DNA of 64,000 nt from Lepisosteus oculatus (lineage: Eukaryota > Chordata > Actinopteri > Semionotiformes > Lepisosteidae). Position 1 is the first letter of the stretch; each line of letters begins with the position of its first letter. A program made the translations under genes and the position numbers. The stretch is taken from positions 7,242,501-7,306,500 of the forward strand of contig NC_090714.1 of assembly GCF_040954835.1 (NCBI RefSeq), read 5' to 3'. Of the stretch, positions 1-14,194 are shown piece after piece. Below the pieces are notes generated by a model, which ran no database searches, had not been told where the DNA came from, and was given only the letters and a program-made list of their open reading frames with translations.

Positions 1-3000
1 GTCTGGTCAGGGAACAAAGGAAAAGGATTGAGTCCACTAATCCTTTTCTCATTACAAACCATTGTGATGCCTTTACGGTCTATTGCTGAACTGCAAAGTG
101 TTGCTAGGCTGTTATTCTCCACTGCGTGAAAAAGAGCAATATAATGCAATTACTTCTATCTTCTGGTGTATACTTAAATGTCAAAGGCGACGACTCTGGA
201 GAACCCGGAGTATTCTCTCTTAACACCCTCACACTAGGATCTATGAAAAGCAGGGTAATTTTCAGAATAATAAAGCAATGTATTTTGTAAGAAATTGTGC
301 AAACAGATCTGTTTTCTACAGGAGTTATGACCTACAAGTCCATTAGAAAAAAAGCTCAGTAATGGTGTTTGCTGCAGTAACTGCTTCCTAGCTTCTTGGT
401 GTTTGAGTTGTTTCAGGGGAGGGACTCCTAACCTGTGGGACATTTACTTGGTTCAAAACACTGTGGGTGCTCTCTTCAATATCTCACACAGCATCTAGAG
501 CTACAGGACTTTCCAAGGAAAATTCTCAAGTTCAGATGGCTGCACCCTTCAGTGCGAGATATATTCTCATACTTACAGTACATACCTCAGTGTAAGTGGT
601 ACAGAACGGGTCACAGAAAGCCACAGGCTTTGTTTTTCTGATATTGGCACGATATTCACCTTAAAGGTAAATCAGAGGTAAGCAGTACCCTCTGTAGTGA
701 TGGGCTAAACTAGAACACCAGAGTGAACAGCAAGCTGTAAGCCCATTTTTTATTTTGTTTCATTGATAAAGGCTGAAACCATAGAGGCACTATGTACAGA
801 TCACTCTCCCACCTAATTGGCTAATTCCTTTTACTATGAACTGGTCAGATTGATCCCAGATAAAACAAGGACCTCTGGTTTATTTTTTTTTACCACTCTT
901 AATGCAGCACAGATCTTCCACTAAAAAGGAAAAACCTTACAATAGTCCCCTTCGGCTGTTGTTTCTTCAGCACATTAAGTTGTTGAAATCGCACTGTGCT
1001 GGGGCATAACAAATGCTCACACCATTCCTTCAGGCTGATTCAGCACTTAAGTGAAATGAATCAAGGTTTTCAGGTGACACACTGCACACAAGCTGTTTTT
1101 GTGTGCTATGGCCTAATGAGATGGGGAAGAGTTTCCATAGCAAAGGGCATCCTTTGAAAAGCTCCTCACTCAAGCAGCACTGTGGCCAAGCCTGAAGGTA
1201 ACCTGGCAGGATTTTACACCATATCTCATGCTGACAAGGCAAAGCCGACTGAACTGCAAAGAATAAAAAACGGCCTAACACAGTAGTAGTAGAACTCGGA
1301 TAACAGACCTAAACTCAGTTGCACACAGCTATTAAGTAAATAAATGGAACAGAGCAGAAAAACTCCCTGCTCAGAGAAAGATCTTCTGACACAGGACAAC
1401 AAAACCATGCACAACTTTGATTACAAAGAGTAAGCGAATGATACAAGATACTTAAGGATCAAAGCACTGCTTCGGACTTAAGATTGTTCTAATGTGCTTT
1501 TCTCCATTTTAACAACGGAAAAGAGGGGCAGGGCAGGGATGTTCACAACTCAGCACATACACCTATTGGCTACGTTCTCAGAAAACACTATTTTCCATTT
1601 CAGTCCCGCGCCGGTTGGTCTGCTGGCTTGTGTGAACGCCAGCCCAGAAACACAGTCAGCTATGCTCCAGCATGGTGCCTCCACCGGGATGTCGCCTAGC
1701 AACCTCCAAAACCCCAGAAGATGCACTCTAGACAAAGATGACTGTACATAGTTCAGCTAGTGTTTCAACCATGGTTTTCTATTTGTAAATTGTACAAAAT
1801 TTAAAGCTATGTTTTGGAGGAAGTTGAAAGGCAAAAGGAAATTTCTAAAGATGGAAAGATCTTAAAAGCTGAAGCAAAAAGTGGACTCTCAATTTTGCTA
1901 CTGCGTTTTTCTGTATTGACCGACTTGACAATTCAGTGGTTCAGTTACACAGATCCTCATATGACATAACCACATAAAAACAGGCACTGAAAGTTGCAAT
2001 GATGACTGCCAGATCCACCCAAGACATCTCCTAACAGTAGGATAAAACAATGTTAAAACAGACAACATTTGCCAACCATCAAATTTTCATAGCGAGTGAA
2101 AAAGGCACTAAAACAAAGCAGCTGTCAGGCAGGAATGTTACACAGGAATGATTCTGGCTTTGGCATTGATGTATCAACAGATCACAAGACAAAAACACGG
2201 CCATATTTGCTAGCACACTGTGGGGAAACTACGTGCACTTCAGTTTCATTACAGTCTGAAATGTCTTTTCCTAAATGAAAAACAAAGCCATTAAAGTATT
2301 AAAATCCTTGTGCTATTTACAACCACATCCAACAGAGAAAGAGGCAGCAAATTGCACCCATAAACTAAACAAGCACTGCTGATGGAAGAGTCACCTTTAC
2401 ACAGAAGAGCTCAGATCACAGTATTATACTGCGATCTTCTAAAAAAGGGCAAAGCTCTGAACCGGGTTGAACTCCCTGTACTCAAGTGGGGATGAAAAGA
2501 ACACTGAACACTGAAAACAAGGGCCATGGGGGCTTTTCTTCTCAATGACACCTTGCACAGAGCTTGCTGGCTCCTGGTCTGTTCCATAGAAGCCTTCCTT
2601 CTCTCACGAAGGAGACGGGATCGAACACAGTGGGGGAGAGACGGAACGCCATGTCAGGCACAGCCCTGCTGCTGGACAGTGGGACGCTGGCCCTTTTTGT
2701 CTCCGTCTGTGAAGGTGTCCCTGGGACGACTCTCACAAGTGTGAGCAGCAGGGATCGACTCAGGAGTGACTCAACCCAGAAACGGAAAGGCCTGCAGAAA
2801 TCAGCCCTGGCTGCCTGTATTTATACAAGGATCAATCTCTTTAGTTCATAAGGTTAGTAACTGTTGTCTGCTAAAACTACAGCACTTATTCATCAAAGTC
2901 TTTGCTCATGATATTGCCAGCACAGCAATACTCCACAGACAACAGGAACAGGAACAAGTTAAGCATAGATTCCCCTGTTACCCAGGAACAGGTTTGTCCG

Positions 3001-3890
3001 AGCCTCGATTCGGATCAGAACCACGGCAGCAGCTCCTGCTGTCAAAGGGAAGAGGAGAAAACATGTGGGAAGGGAAACAATTTCATTTGCCACAGACTTT
3101 CTACTTTCTGTACTAAGCTGGGACTCTTCTATTACTGTATGTTGTCACAGCATTACAGTATATCTAGTTAGCTGGACTCCAAGACTCTGCCATTACAGAG
3201 CACTTTTAAGGAACTGAAATAGGTGTCATTTATCTTCTGAGTTTAATTGTTTTAATCCTCAGCCATTTTAAGTTTATTTGCTTACTTCATTGGAACACTC
3301 ATGCTGTTGCTCTAAAGCAGAACGCCAGAAAAGCAGAGAGTCTTGAGCACTTTTTTAGTCTCTGCATCAAGAACAAGATCTTGTATAAGATATCTTTTAT
3401 CTTTATAAATCCTTAAAAATGAGCCAAGCCATCAGAAAAGGTAACGAGATGCTTTAGGACACATGTAAAACTGACTAGCTGTCCAGGAAGTCCCAAGAAG
3501 CAAGGGTAGAATTTTTTACAGGCAGATGAAACAAGCACCCATAAGCCTGATTCCCAGGGAATGAGGCGTGAAGAGAGAAAATAAGTAGCGATGCAGTAAA
3601 ACAAACAGAAATCGGACTTTTGACCACTTTTCAGCATCGGTACTGGAGAGATGCTGATGTAGCACTGGGATGATGCCAAAACAGTTTTGGTTTCGCAAGT
3701 TTGTTGTGCAACACCTAAGGTGCTAAGCAAATCAGACACCATCTTTAATGTCCTGCTTCATAATAACATTGGAATAGAAGAGTGATGTTCATTTCAACAG
3801 AATCTTTTGTTATGCACTTCTTTAGTTTGAATATACAAATGTGCAAGTACATTATTATTGGAGCTAATGGATAGCACTCCTCTAACTGCT
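1..3890. other. Intergenic or intronic DNA, no gene recognised
   Basis: AT-leaning, non-repetitive sequence on both strands. The open frames are all under about 120 codons, lack flanking splice signals with a plausible protein, and resemble no family I know. I see no CpG-rich promoter, tRNA or intact transposon. If the lysine-rich minus-strand gene at 21 kb extends leftward, this could be intronic, but no exon of it was recognised here. Confidence 0.5.
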
Positions 3891-3892
3891 TC

Positions 3893-4206
3893 AATGCAGG
3901 GCTGTGGGGGATCCAGAGTCTATCCCAGCAAGCAATGGGCACAAGGCAGGACGCCAGTCCATCACAGCACACACACGGACACAAACACAAGCTCACACAC
4001 ACTCACACCAGGGCCAGCTTTCACAGAAGCCAACTAATCTACCAGTATGTCTTTGTACTGTGGGAGGAGACTAGAGCGTCTGGAAGAAACCCACGTGAAC
4101 AAGGGGAGACCATACAAACTCCACACAGATAGAACCCCAGGAATTGAAAGCAGGGCAACAACACTGAAAGGCAGGAATTCTACCTACTGCACCACCATGC
4201 CACTCT
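3893..4206 (+). repeat. Dispersed vertebrate repeat (copy 1 of about 5)
   Basis: This reads as a common interspersed repeat of fish genomes. It has a 'gagtctatcccagcaagcaa' start and a 'ggcaggacgccagtcca' block. A 'gtgggaggagactagag...' block and a 'ggagaccatacaaactccac' block follow, and it ends in 'tgcaccaccatgcc'. The same blocks recur in this window at 49.9 kb (same strand), 52.6 kb (same strand, partial) and 53.0 kb (opposite strand), and in pieces around 36.1-36.8 kb. The short open frames inside it are fortuitous. I do not assign it to a named family. Confidence 0.8.
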
Positions 4207-6039
4207 CTCCGTATTTCTATGTTACTTTATATAAATAGCACTTATCTACAAAACAGCACTGTTACAAAACAGGGACTCACACAAGCAAGGAGGTGAAAAG
4301 CTAGAGAACTGTTAACAGTAAAGTCACAATCCCTGAACTCAGGTGACGCCTGTCCCCACACCCCCCAAACAGAACATGTCATCCCCTCACTAAGGGGAAA
4401 TCCACCTGTCCTGGGGGGAGGTTCAGCTGCAGCCTTCAACACTAACAGCTTAATTAAAGATCTGTATTTATATACATCTCACCCTTCAGATCTCAATAAA
4501 ATCTCCACTTGTTATCACTGATCACCTTTTATATGATGCAAATTCCCAGAGTGCAAAAAATAAAATAAAACTACAAGGACAGCAAACAGCTGTCACATTT
4601 AGGTCCTTTGACAGCCACAGTGCTATCAGTTAGTTAATGATATAAAAAGCCTCTGGTAGAGATTACAGCTAAGAAGCCTGATGGCCACTGCTAAGATCTT
4701 AAACTCTAACCAATGGAGACCATTCCAGTTTATACTCCGCCTTGGGGACACTTACACTGTACTACGCCCAAAGGTGAAATACATACAGAAAATGCCAGAA
4801 AAATGAACCCCTAAACCTCTGAAAAGAAAGAAGTTAAGAGGTTGGAGTGAGTACTTTACAATCCTGGTATGGATGTAGATAGATACTTTATTGATCCCGT
4901 GAGGGAAATTGAGAATTTATTAAGAATTTCTTTAAATGTTTCACTTAAGGTAAAATACCTTGTCCACCTTCAAACTCAAGACAGAAGTATTATTTCCTTT
5001 CCAGTCCCAGGCCATTAAGACAATGTATTTTGGCAGTAGAGCTGTTGAGGAGAAAGGAGCCACAAATCTGACAGCCAGTGAATCGACACTGAAAAGTGCC
5101 ACTCTGCTCTTTCAGGACTCAGAATGGGACCCCTTATCTGTAACTGATCTTGAGCAAGGTCCGTCCTTCTCAAGGGGTCCCAGAAGCCAGATTAATTTAG
5201 AAATAATATACACTTTTCTTCAAGAGCCAGGGCTTGCACTTCTCCCAAAAGAATACAACTTGAATTCCCTTCGCTCCATGCGAAACTGGGAAAACCTGAA
5301 TCGAAGGGCACAAAGGACGTGAAACAATAGAAACAAAAAATGAAATAGAAAAGGCGAAAGACATTATATCAACAGCGTGAAACAACTGCCTCACACATTC
5401 ACTGTTGTACGCTGCCCCTAAAATGACTTCCCAGGAGGCAATGAAAAAATAAAAACAGCTTCTGAACAACAAACATAAATACCATGGATGGGGAGGGTCT
5501 ACTAGCACAGCTTATGCAGGACATCATCAAACACAAGAGAAACTGCTCTAGGACCACATGCAGTGCATCAGAGATGATACTCTTGCCCCCAACCAATGCA
5601 CTGTAATTACAGCAACATTTCCTTTGAATCCGGCTGAAGCCCGCCCAAACCTTTTTAGCTGTTGCCGTGTCAAAGGTCACCTATTTCCATCTTGCACATT
5701 TGGAGAATGTTGGAGTGTTTTTTTCTGCAGACACCGCCAGCTCTAATGCAAACAAGTCAGGATTTCAGACGAGTCACGCTCGCCGTGTTCCCTCCAGCCG
5801 CGCTGAAGCGGAAAAGAGCACCTCTGGGTTTGGAGACCCTCTATTACAACAAATGGAGCAAATCAGTGTGCGTCACGTCATGAAGACGGCACATCAGTGT
5901 CACTGTGCCGCTGTCTGAATTAGAAAATCAAAATGAGATGTCAAGGGCGAGCCGGTCAGTTTTCATCCTCAGTCTTAAACAGAAAAGTGGATCAAGCCTT
6001 GAATGAGCTGCAATGCAGATTTAAAAGGTACACATTTAG
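4207..6039. other. Non-coding stretch, no gene recognised
   Basis: Contains one short LINE/SINE-tail fragment, listed separately. A 120-codon plus-strand frame at 4960-5322 has no recognisable domain and no supporting splice sites, and I treat it as chance. Nothing else is supported. Confidence 0.45.
4876..4918 (+). repeat. Retroelement 3' tail fragment
   Basis: The string 'gatagatactttattgatcc' followed by '..gagggaaatt' is a tail typical of fish non-LTR retroelements. An inverted counterpart, 'tttccctacgggattaataa' followed by 'agtattatctatctat', lies at 14199-14233. Only the terminal few dozen bases remain, so the family cannot be set. Confidence 0.55.
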
Positions 6040-6300
6040 CCATGCCCCTCGGACCACACCTTCACCATCTACCTCATTATGATTTCTTATTTATTGCACA
6101 TCTCCAGTCATTGTTTACATGTCTGCATTGTTTACATTCAAACTGTTTACTTGTACACTGTCTACTGTTTGTATATTGTCTTGACGCACTGTCTGCACTT
6201 TGTGTTTTTACACTTGTTTTAACAATAGAGAGAGTTTCTGTAAGTAAGAATTCCATTGTACCAGTTACATATGGCAATAAAGTACAAGTTCATATTAAAC
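6040..6300 (+). repeat. LINE 3' end, L2/CR1-like (noncoding tail)
   Basis: T-rich sequence with repeated 'ttgcac', 'tgtttac' and 'ctgtctgcac' words. It ends in 'aattccattgtaccagttac' then 'atatggcaataaag'. This layout matches the 3' tail that follows the LINE coding remnant at 19.2-19.46 kb in this window. No reverse-transcriptase coding sequence remains here, so it is a 5'-truncated copy. Confidence 0.6.
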
Positions 6301-7891
6301 ACCTTCATTTGTCAGGATGCCCTCATGATTTGATCCAATATGACAGTTTTAAAAAAAAAATGCACACATTAAGTCATTTGTGAAGCGCATGTGAAAGTGT
6401 TTAATATTATACCCAACAGCATAAAAACCCTTTAAATTCATCTCAAGATCAGCAAAATAAAACAGAGCCCTTTCAAAGGACAGAAATGGCTACACAGCTT
6501 CGCCAAATACTTGTTTGCAATTAGTTAGCATAAACCAAATTTCATGTGCAAGCGTTCGTTTCAAAGAGACCGTGTTAAAGAGCAAACAAAAGTTGGTCTT
6601 CTTGTGTCATCACTTGCTCAGTTGACTCCATTTGCTTGTGTGAAAGACAGCCATTGGTTTACATTACTTTGAGACCTGGCTTGCACAGCAATCTTCATGG
6701 GCTCAATCATTGGCTCAGAGTGTAGGTTGTGCCTGAGAGTCTAGACAACAATGGCTGAAGCCTAATCGTGGATTGTGGACTGTTGCCTACAGTTCAGAAG
6801 TCACCGCTTGAAACCTGAACTGTGCCATCATTTGGCTGTGCTTGGACTCCCAAGGTATTGACATGTTAGTGTCTGATCATTCTTGAGCTGGGATGGACTC
6901 GAGCCAACTTGTTGGGAACCATCGAGATCAGGCAGGGTTTCATTATTACTACTATTGGGACAGCATACCTTTAATAACAGCTCACAGACTATCGTGGGGG
7001 GTATTAAAAAAAAAACTACACAGAAATTACCCAGTTCTGGAAAACTGAACATCAGACTCCGACCTGCATACAAACACATCAGCCGAAGCGGAAATCTGAG
7101 CATCGAGATCTTATCAGCAAATTCCTAAACGTGTAATTATTTGGCTGGCCTTTTTCAAAATCGCCTTCATAAAAAAAACAGGCTCAGTCGTAAATTCTGT
7201 GAAACACTGTAGGATGCTACTGACATTTCCTAAAGTTATTTACATGCCTGCGTCATCTCTAATTTCTTTTCCTTTGGAAATTTAGCCCTTGAGAACAATA
7301 AAAATAACAATATGCTTTAAATAGCTAAAATAAATAGCTGAAGCTCTAAAAGACCTTTAACACTACAAATCCTTTCATCTGCCATAGGAATCCCTACTGG
7401 CTCGGACTTAGCCTAGACCAAATAAACTAATGTCAATCATGTGGTTTAACTAGCGTTTTAATAAAGGTTTGAAAATGGAATATGTCTGTTTGCATACGAA
7501 GAAGGCAGGGACTGAGCTACCCTGGATTTTGTAATCCAGAGTCTGTTGTTTGCAATGAAGCTGGCATGCCTTGCAAACGACCCAACTGTTCCCTCTCCGA
7601 CAGAAACAGTGTGAAGAGGCAATATTCACGCTCCTGTTGGCCGCCAACAACAACAGGAAGAAAGACTACTGAGTCATTAAGGCACATTTCAATGTGATCA
7701 GGGAGGCAGGATGGAAACAAGCACAGAACTGCCGCACTAGTCTCCTCCAGCCTGAAAGAACAGAGGTGGGATACCTGCGCCAGTCCTCTATCAGTGCAGA
7801 GCTGCAGCCACACTCACATTGCTGGCTACCAGCCCCCCTGACTGAAGCACACACAAAAGGGCCCCTCAGATTAGCGTGCTGTGAGTGAACC
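6301..7891. other. Non-coding stretch, no gene recognised
   Basis: Ordinary unique sequence. Short overlapping frames on both strands at 7.45-7.89 kb have no recognisable domain. I see no promoter-like CpG cluster or RNA gene. Confidence 0.45.
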
Positions 7892-8475
7892 ATTATAATA
7901 ATAATAATAATAGCTTACACTTATATAGCACTTTTCTGGACACCCCACTGAGAGTGCTTTACAGGTAATGGGGATCCCCTCCACCACCACCACCAGTGTG
8001 CAGCCCCACCTGGATGATGCAACAGCAGCCATAGTGCGCCAGAACGCTCCCCACACACCAGCTCTCAGTGGGGAGGAGAACAGAGTGAAGAAGCCAGTTC
8101 ATAGATGGGGATTATTAGGAGGCAATGATTGGTAAAGGCCAATGGGAAATTTGGCCAGGACGCAGGGGTAACACCCCTACTCTTTTCGAGAAACGCCCTG
8201 GGATTTTTAATGAACACGGAACACCAGGACCTCGGTTTTACATCTCATCTGAAGGACGACACCTTTTTACATAATAGTGTCCCCGTCACTATACTGGGGC
8301 ATTAGGACCCCCACAGACTGCAGGGAGGGGACCCGCTGATGGCCCCACTAACACCTCTTCCAGCAGCAACCTTAGTTTTTCCCCAGGAGGTCTCCCATCC
8401 AGGTACTGACCGGGCTCACAGCTGCTGAGCTTCAGTGGGTTGCCAGATGTGAAATGCAGGGTGACATGGCTACTG
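7892..8475 (-). repeat. 5S-rRNA-derived SINE, near full length (copy 1)
   Basis: Read on the minus strand it opens with a 5S-rRNA-like head, including 'gctgagcccggtcagtacct' and 'ggatgggagacctcctgggg'. These correspond to the A-box and C-box parts of the 5S internal control region that RNA polymerase III uses. The body follows, and the tail includes 'gctttacaggtaatgggg' inverted, 'tatataagtgtaagc' and an A/T-rich triplet run. It matches the copy at 22.4 kb over its whole length, which defines a 5S-headed (SINE3-type) element of about 580 bp. Confidence 0.88.
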
Positions 8476-11400
8476 TCGAGCGCAATGCAGCACGTCACAA
8501 TCGTGATAAAACATGCAGACAGAAATAAAACAAGGTAAAAGTGTATTTAAGCACAGCTTGAAACCACAGGCCCCCGCATTTATTAATCCTTTCGGCACAC
8601 CCTTGTAAAAACTAGTAAACGTGAATAAGGGACAGTGTTGTTCGGCGCTGAAACGTGCAGCAGGAGAAGATGGATGACTCTTGACACCCTCCCCTCCTGC
8701 TTTCCAGCAGTTATTAAAGGCCTCTCTCATCTTGTGCCATCGTACATTTGATGTGTTGGAAGTGCGTGAGAAGCGGAACGCCTGGTGCACTGCGCTTCTA
8801 TTCCACATGGGTGTCAGCCAGTGCATTTCCGAACCCGACAATTCCCAGGTGCCCAGACAGTACACACTTCCACAGACGCACGACCAGAGCACAGGCCTAA
8901 CAGATCAGTTGAAATGTGACAGTACACTTCTCTTTGAAGACAGCGTCCTATTAACACTGCTGTGGAAAAAGAAAAGTCAGCTGCTTAATGGCTTGACCAT
9001 ACACCCACGCTACAAGAATATAGGAGCACGTGCACAGAACACAGGACACAAAGAAAACCTTGAGTCTCCAATCATTAACGGAGCACCTCAGGGTTCGTGT
9101 TCAGAGACTGGCACATGAGGGAAAGCTCAGATCCCGATTTGGATGTGCAGTTAACGGATAGTTAATGCCATTAAAATAAATCCATTTGGTGAGAGGAAGT
9201 CACTACTATGAGAAGTCCTGCTCACCTCTCTCGTCTGCTGCCAGCAGGAGTTGAACAGATCTACAGAACAACTGTCAACTCCCGTGAACTCCTTCACAAA
9301 ACCATAGCAAAATCTGTGGTTTCAAAACATGTGCTTAAATGGACATCTGAGCAGCTCCATTTGCCTTTTGCACAGCTGTGTTCTTTATTGCTAAATGCTG
9401 TACGTACATCTAATAAAAAACATTTGAAGTACAAAGCTCTGAGATTCCTAGCCTTGGAGACAAGTTACCTTGTTCCCATAAACTGACACAAATAATCGGC
9501 ACAATTAAAGTGGTCAATATTTGTCAGATCAATAGGCACCTGCAGATTCTTACAGAAAAGGAAGACAAATAGCACAAAATCAAGATATTTAAAAGAGACT
9601 TAACCTAATTTTACGTGACAGAGTAACCAGCACTGTGTGTGAAAGCTTCTGAAAAATATAGTTCCGGATACCCTTCTACAATCTTATCTGTTTCATGTTC
9701 AGAGAAATATGGCAAAACAAACAGTGGTCCTTTGTTATCTGCCTAATGTCTCAGCAAAATTCAGTTTGCAAAGAAAACAGAATCGTCATTAAGCCAAAGA
9801 CGTCGCATGCATCTTTAAACAGTTTTCCAAAAATACATTTGAAGTGCATATTTGGAGAGTGCACAGATACAGCTTGAGCCCGGTCACAATGCGTTAATGA
9901 TCTAGTAATCAAAAGCAAACCGCAGAAGAAGACAGATCAACACACTCAGAAAACAAAAGGCCCTTCTTTACACAAAGAAGCCTGCTGGCTGAGTTGCTGA
10001 GGTCCCGCGACACCTGCCGTGATGAATTTCGAATTGAAAAGGACAGGGTCAATTAAGAAAAGATGCCCTCATATTCCACGGCAAACAAAAGCACTTTCCT
10101 CTCCCTCTCTCAGTACCACTGTTCAGGCAAACAAATCCGCACCCGTATAAAAACTCAAGGCAAGATCCCTCAACGTGACCGGCTTGCCAGCCCCACAGCA
10201 CCAACGAACATGCAGATTCCCATCCACAAATGGGACCAATTACCATGGTGTACATGACTGTTATAATGTATATTGCAGGGTTGTGAACATGCATTGTTCT
10301 AAAATACTTTTCTATTGCTGATGGGGGACTAACTCCTTTAAAATAGGGGTCTCCTCAGAGCTGCTCTGAATTATAAACAGCCTGGTGCCTGTGGAGAAGG
10401 GTTAGAATGGTTGAGTTAAAGCTATCTGATGCAAACATGTCACAGGACAGGAAATGGAGTGGTTTGTGCCAGTATTTAAAGTTTTACCATTCTTCCTCCA
10501 AGCCCTGTAAGGCTAAACTAGAGCAGAACTCTTCTGCACGACTTAAAAGAGACCGAGAAAACCCCCTGGACTTTGAGCCACAGGGGTTCAAGGTTTTCCA
10601 GAGGTAGCTGGCAAAATCCTACCTCTGCATGTCTCCCATTTGACCCAACACAACAGTTTGCTTTTCCTACAAACCATTCCAGCAAACGCAGCTCCTGAGA
10701 AACAACTGACTCACAGGAAGAGGGGGGAGGATGCAAACAGTCTTTCACACCAAGATCTAAAGCCCACAGACACATTGCGCCTCCCACCACCACCACGGTC
10801 CCTGCAGCGGAATCTCAGCTGTTCAAGACTGCAATTTTAATTAATAACATTTCACTTCACTTAAGCCTAAGAAACCCGGATAATAATGAGATCAGGCAGA
10901 ACAATAAGAATCTGATGGGCAAAAAAATCTGCTGGGTTAAAAATCTTACTTTAATATTTTGGTGCACTCAATTATAGGAGCCCATCAAACAGCATGTCTA
11001 TCCCAAGCTGAGCTACTTGGTTACCTGCTTGCTCACACCTGCTTAAATCTGCACCCCTGAGAAAAAAAACCAACAGGCCTGAGCATCGACAGCCTGGCTG
11101 ACCTCAATTAGTGGATTAAAACGCAAATTCCAGCCAGACGGCTCTTTTATGACCGAGTCCTTGCGGCCAGAGCGCTGTGCAGAGTCTGTGTATGGAACAG
11201 TGGGACACAGGACTCTGCGGTCTGGGAAAAGCATCGGAAAAGGATAAACTGTTTTTCCAGCTGTGACATCCCATCCTGGGAAATGAGCTCCTAGCATTGT
11301 TCAAATAATTTTCGACGGGATCGGTGAAAATGTCAAACTCATTGTGGCATACAGTAACAAGGTCTCTCGATCTCTCACTCTGTTTTGTTTTCAGTCTTTA

Positions 11401-14194
11401 CATAGTTATTCCCACAGGAGACATAGCTCGGTTAATTCCATATGTGGGAAAGCACTCTTGAAGGCGCTGCCGGTGCCATGCTTTGTCTCACAGCATTCTT
11501 CGGAACAACATTCTGCTCCTATACTTCAGACTGCGCTTGACGCAACTGAATCGGGGCTGTTGGGAATCTTTCCTGCCCGCTAGGTGCTTCTCCCATATTA
11601 CTTCCAATCACTGGCCCAGGCCTAAGACATGCCCACTGCTCAGTGTCAGCGGGCAGAGCCACCCTGGGGAAGGATTCTCTTCATCCACCTCTTCGCCTTC
11701 AGTCACAAGCTGAGTGTGGCCGGGACTTTCCAAGGAGTGGCACACAGTTGGCTTGGCCCCGCTAGGGTGGTGAAGGGATGGCTCTGTAGGGGCTCTCTCA
11801 GCCTTCTGGCACACATCGCCTCCTGGGACTTCCCAGGGAGCTGTATGCGGACACCAATGCCAGCGAGATATGGGCCTCTCCCCCAGGGCACTGAGGGATT
11901 TACAACGCGTCAAGCGACAGGTGAGCGTGTCCGGGAGTCCACACCTCCCAGACTGAGTGCGGGACTGAGTGTTGTGCAGAGTCATGGAATAACCAGAGGG
12001 GATTTAAAATCGGCTTGGGATATAAGATCGTCAAATTCCATATTTCTAAAAAAATGTAAAACTTAAATAAACTTCTTTTTCATAATAAATAGTGGAACTG
12101 TAAGGGTACTGCTAATGAGATTTCTATACAAATTAAAGTAGATTTTTCAGAGCGACAATAAAGCAGCAATTTTAAACGCGCTGAGGAATGCCTTCGCTTA
12201 CCATCTCATCCTGTGCTTCATTAGCACGCCATGTCCTCATTCCGCTACCACCACTTCACTGGCTCCCAGTGCACACAGCTACTAAAACAACTTCATTTCA
12301 TTCATTAATCTCACAGAAACTATCACGTCAGTGGACCCATAACACTAGAGAGGTGGATACGGAAAAGTAAGCAAACTAGGTGGCCAGAATGACGGATGAA
12401 GAGTGCAGATCAGACATCCCCAGCCCAGGTCCAGAAGAACTACAATACTTCAGGTTTTTAAAGAGTTTCCAATCACTTGCTAAAGATCACGTTAATCTCG
12501 CAATAACACCTGGCTCACTTAGGTTAGAAGGAGCTCAGATTCATACAAACCCAGAAGACCCCAATGCTCTGCAGGACGAAGGCTGCAGACCCCTCATTTA
12601 GAGGGAATAGTCAGATACAGACTCAACAAGACAGGAAAACCCTGACAGCTCACAGTGTTACCCCAGCAGAAATACCACAGGAAGGCAAGTCTCTGAGAAG
12701 GCACGCTGGCCCTGACCAGGCACACAGGGACTATGTCCACAACTGGGGCTCCCAGCAGTAAGAGAGGAACAAAAATGTGTCTTTTACGCTGAGCTGTATT
12801 TATTTACTCTGTGACTTTCTGAGACTGTTGAAAGCACAGTGCAGGTCCGGGGAGGCAAGAAACAAATGAAGAAGCCATTTTCAGGCTTTCTTCTCTGGGG
12901 AACATGAGAAACAGGCAGCGCTTTGCTTTCTTCATGAGCGGAGGGGGCTGACTGTCTGGTAAACTCATTTCTGCTGCTTTTTGAGAAAGCAGCTTGTGTG
13001 GTCAAGACAGGACAGAGGTTAAGTGAAGTACACCCATAAAACAGGACACGTATACTCAATTAAGATTTTTCTCTGTGCTGTCCTGAATTAGTTTTTTTTG
13101 TTCAGAATCTTCCACACAAAAAAATAAATTTTCACAATCTTAACCAAAAAATAACCTCATAAAAGCTCGTCAGTCTACAGAGTTTCTTCAAGTCGGTTTT
13201 GCAGAGTTCACTGTATTGACAGAATCTTGCTCTAAAGATCACTGCTGACAAGACAGCACTACATGAGTGGATCAGAAAGCCAGCAAAACCACTCTGCAGA
13301 CTCAAAAATGAGGAGACAAACTGCAAAAAGTTTGGCTAAAGCTCCTCTTGGTGAGGGACTAGTGAGAGTTCTGACTCCACTGGCTACTAGGATTTCATAC
13401 AGTAAGGTAATTGCCAAGTCAGAGCTGAATGAGACAGTAGAAAGCTTAAGAAAAAGAGTTTCATACCATTTTTTATAAATACACACGTTTACCAAATACA
13501 ATCAAAACTAGAAGTGCAATTCCTTCCTTGTTGCCTCCTCTGGTTCATCACTTTTCTTATGTTTCAAGAGCTACCTTATTGTCAGAAATTAAAATTGTGT
13601 TGTTAATTAAAAGCAAAAACAGTTTTATGCAGAATTGCCCAAGCCTTGCTTTCAGAGGTGACTAAAACTGATCAAAACACACTGTAAGCCTTAAACAGGA
13701 TAGCGCCTCTTTAACACTGCAGCCGTTTTCTACCTCGTATATGGCACTGGTTTACAAACAATTCCAATTTAATTACATCTTACCTAACAGAAAACAGCCT
13801 GGAAGGCACTTAAGTATAATCTCATCTCTTTCTCGATAATTAGGTAGAAGCTGTGGCAAAAATAGCTTTGTGCTAATTAATATTAATTCTGAACGGGGTG
13901 CTTGGAGATTGCAGAGAAAGACGAGTTATTATTACTACAACAGGTTTGTTTCTGTATGGAAGCTATGCAGATTTCAATTTTACTGTCCATCACTGACGCA
14001 CGATTTAGGCATAAACACAATGAAAGGGGGAGTCTGGTCAGCTCTGTCTTACTGTGAGCATCTAGTACTTACGGTCTGGTCTCTCTCAAAGCGATCTTCC
14101 CCCTCCGCCACACACAGAAAAGAGCAAGAAATGAGGGAAGTGTAAGATCTCAGATGTTAACACCTGACCTGAAGTTCCAAATCTTTTAATAACC
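8476..14194. other. Non-coding stretch, no gene recognised
   Basis: No exon of a known family was recognised. A GC-richer block at 11608-12066 is open on both strands (125 codons minus, 145 plus) but shows no domain and no convincing splice context. Minus-strand frames at 12.78-13.06 kb are also unassigned. No RNA gene or intact element was seen. Confidence 0.4.

Noticed and set aside
4960-5322. 120-codon plus-strand frame
   Set aside because: No domain, no promoter, and it follows directly after a retroelement tail fragment.
7892-8475. A functional 5S rRNA gene
   Set aside because: Only part of the 5S sequence is present, diverged and fused to a SINE body and tail that recur at four other places.
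12784-13059. Small minus-strand gene ending at a TAA overlapping AATAAA
   Set aside because: Two frames compete, neither peptide is recognisable, and AATAAA is common in AT-rich DNA.
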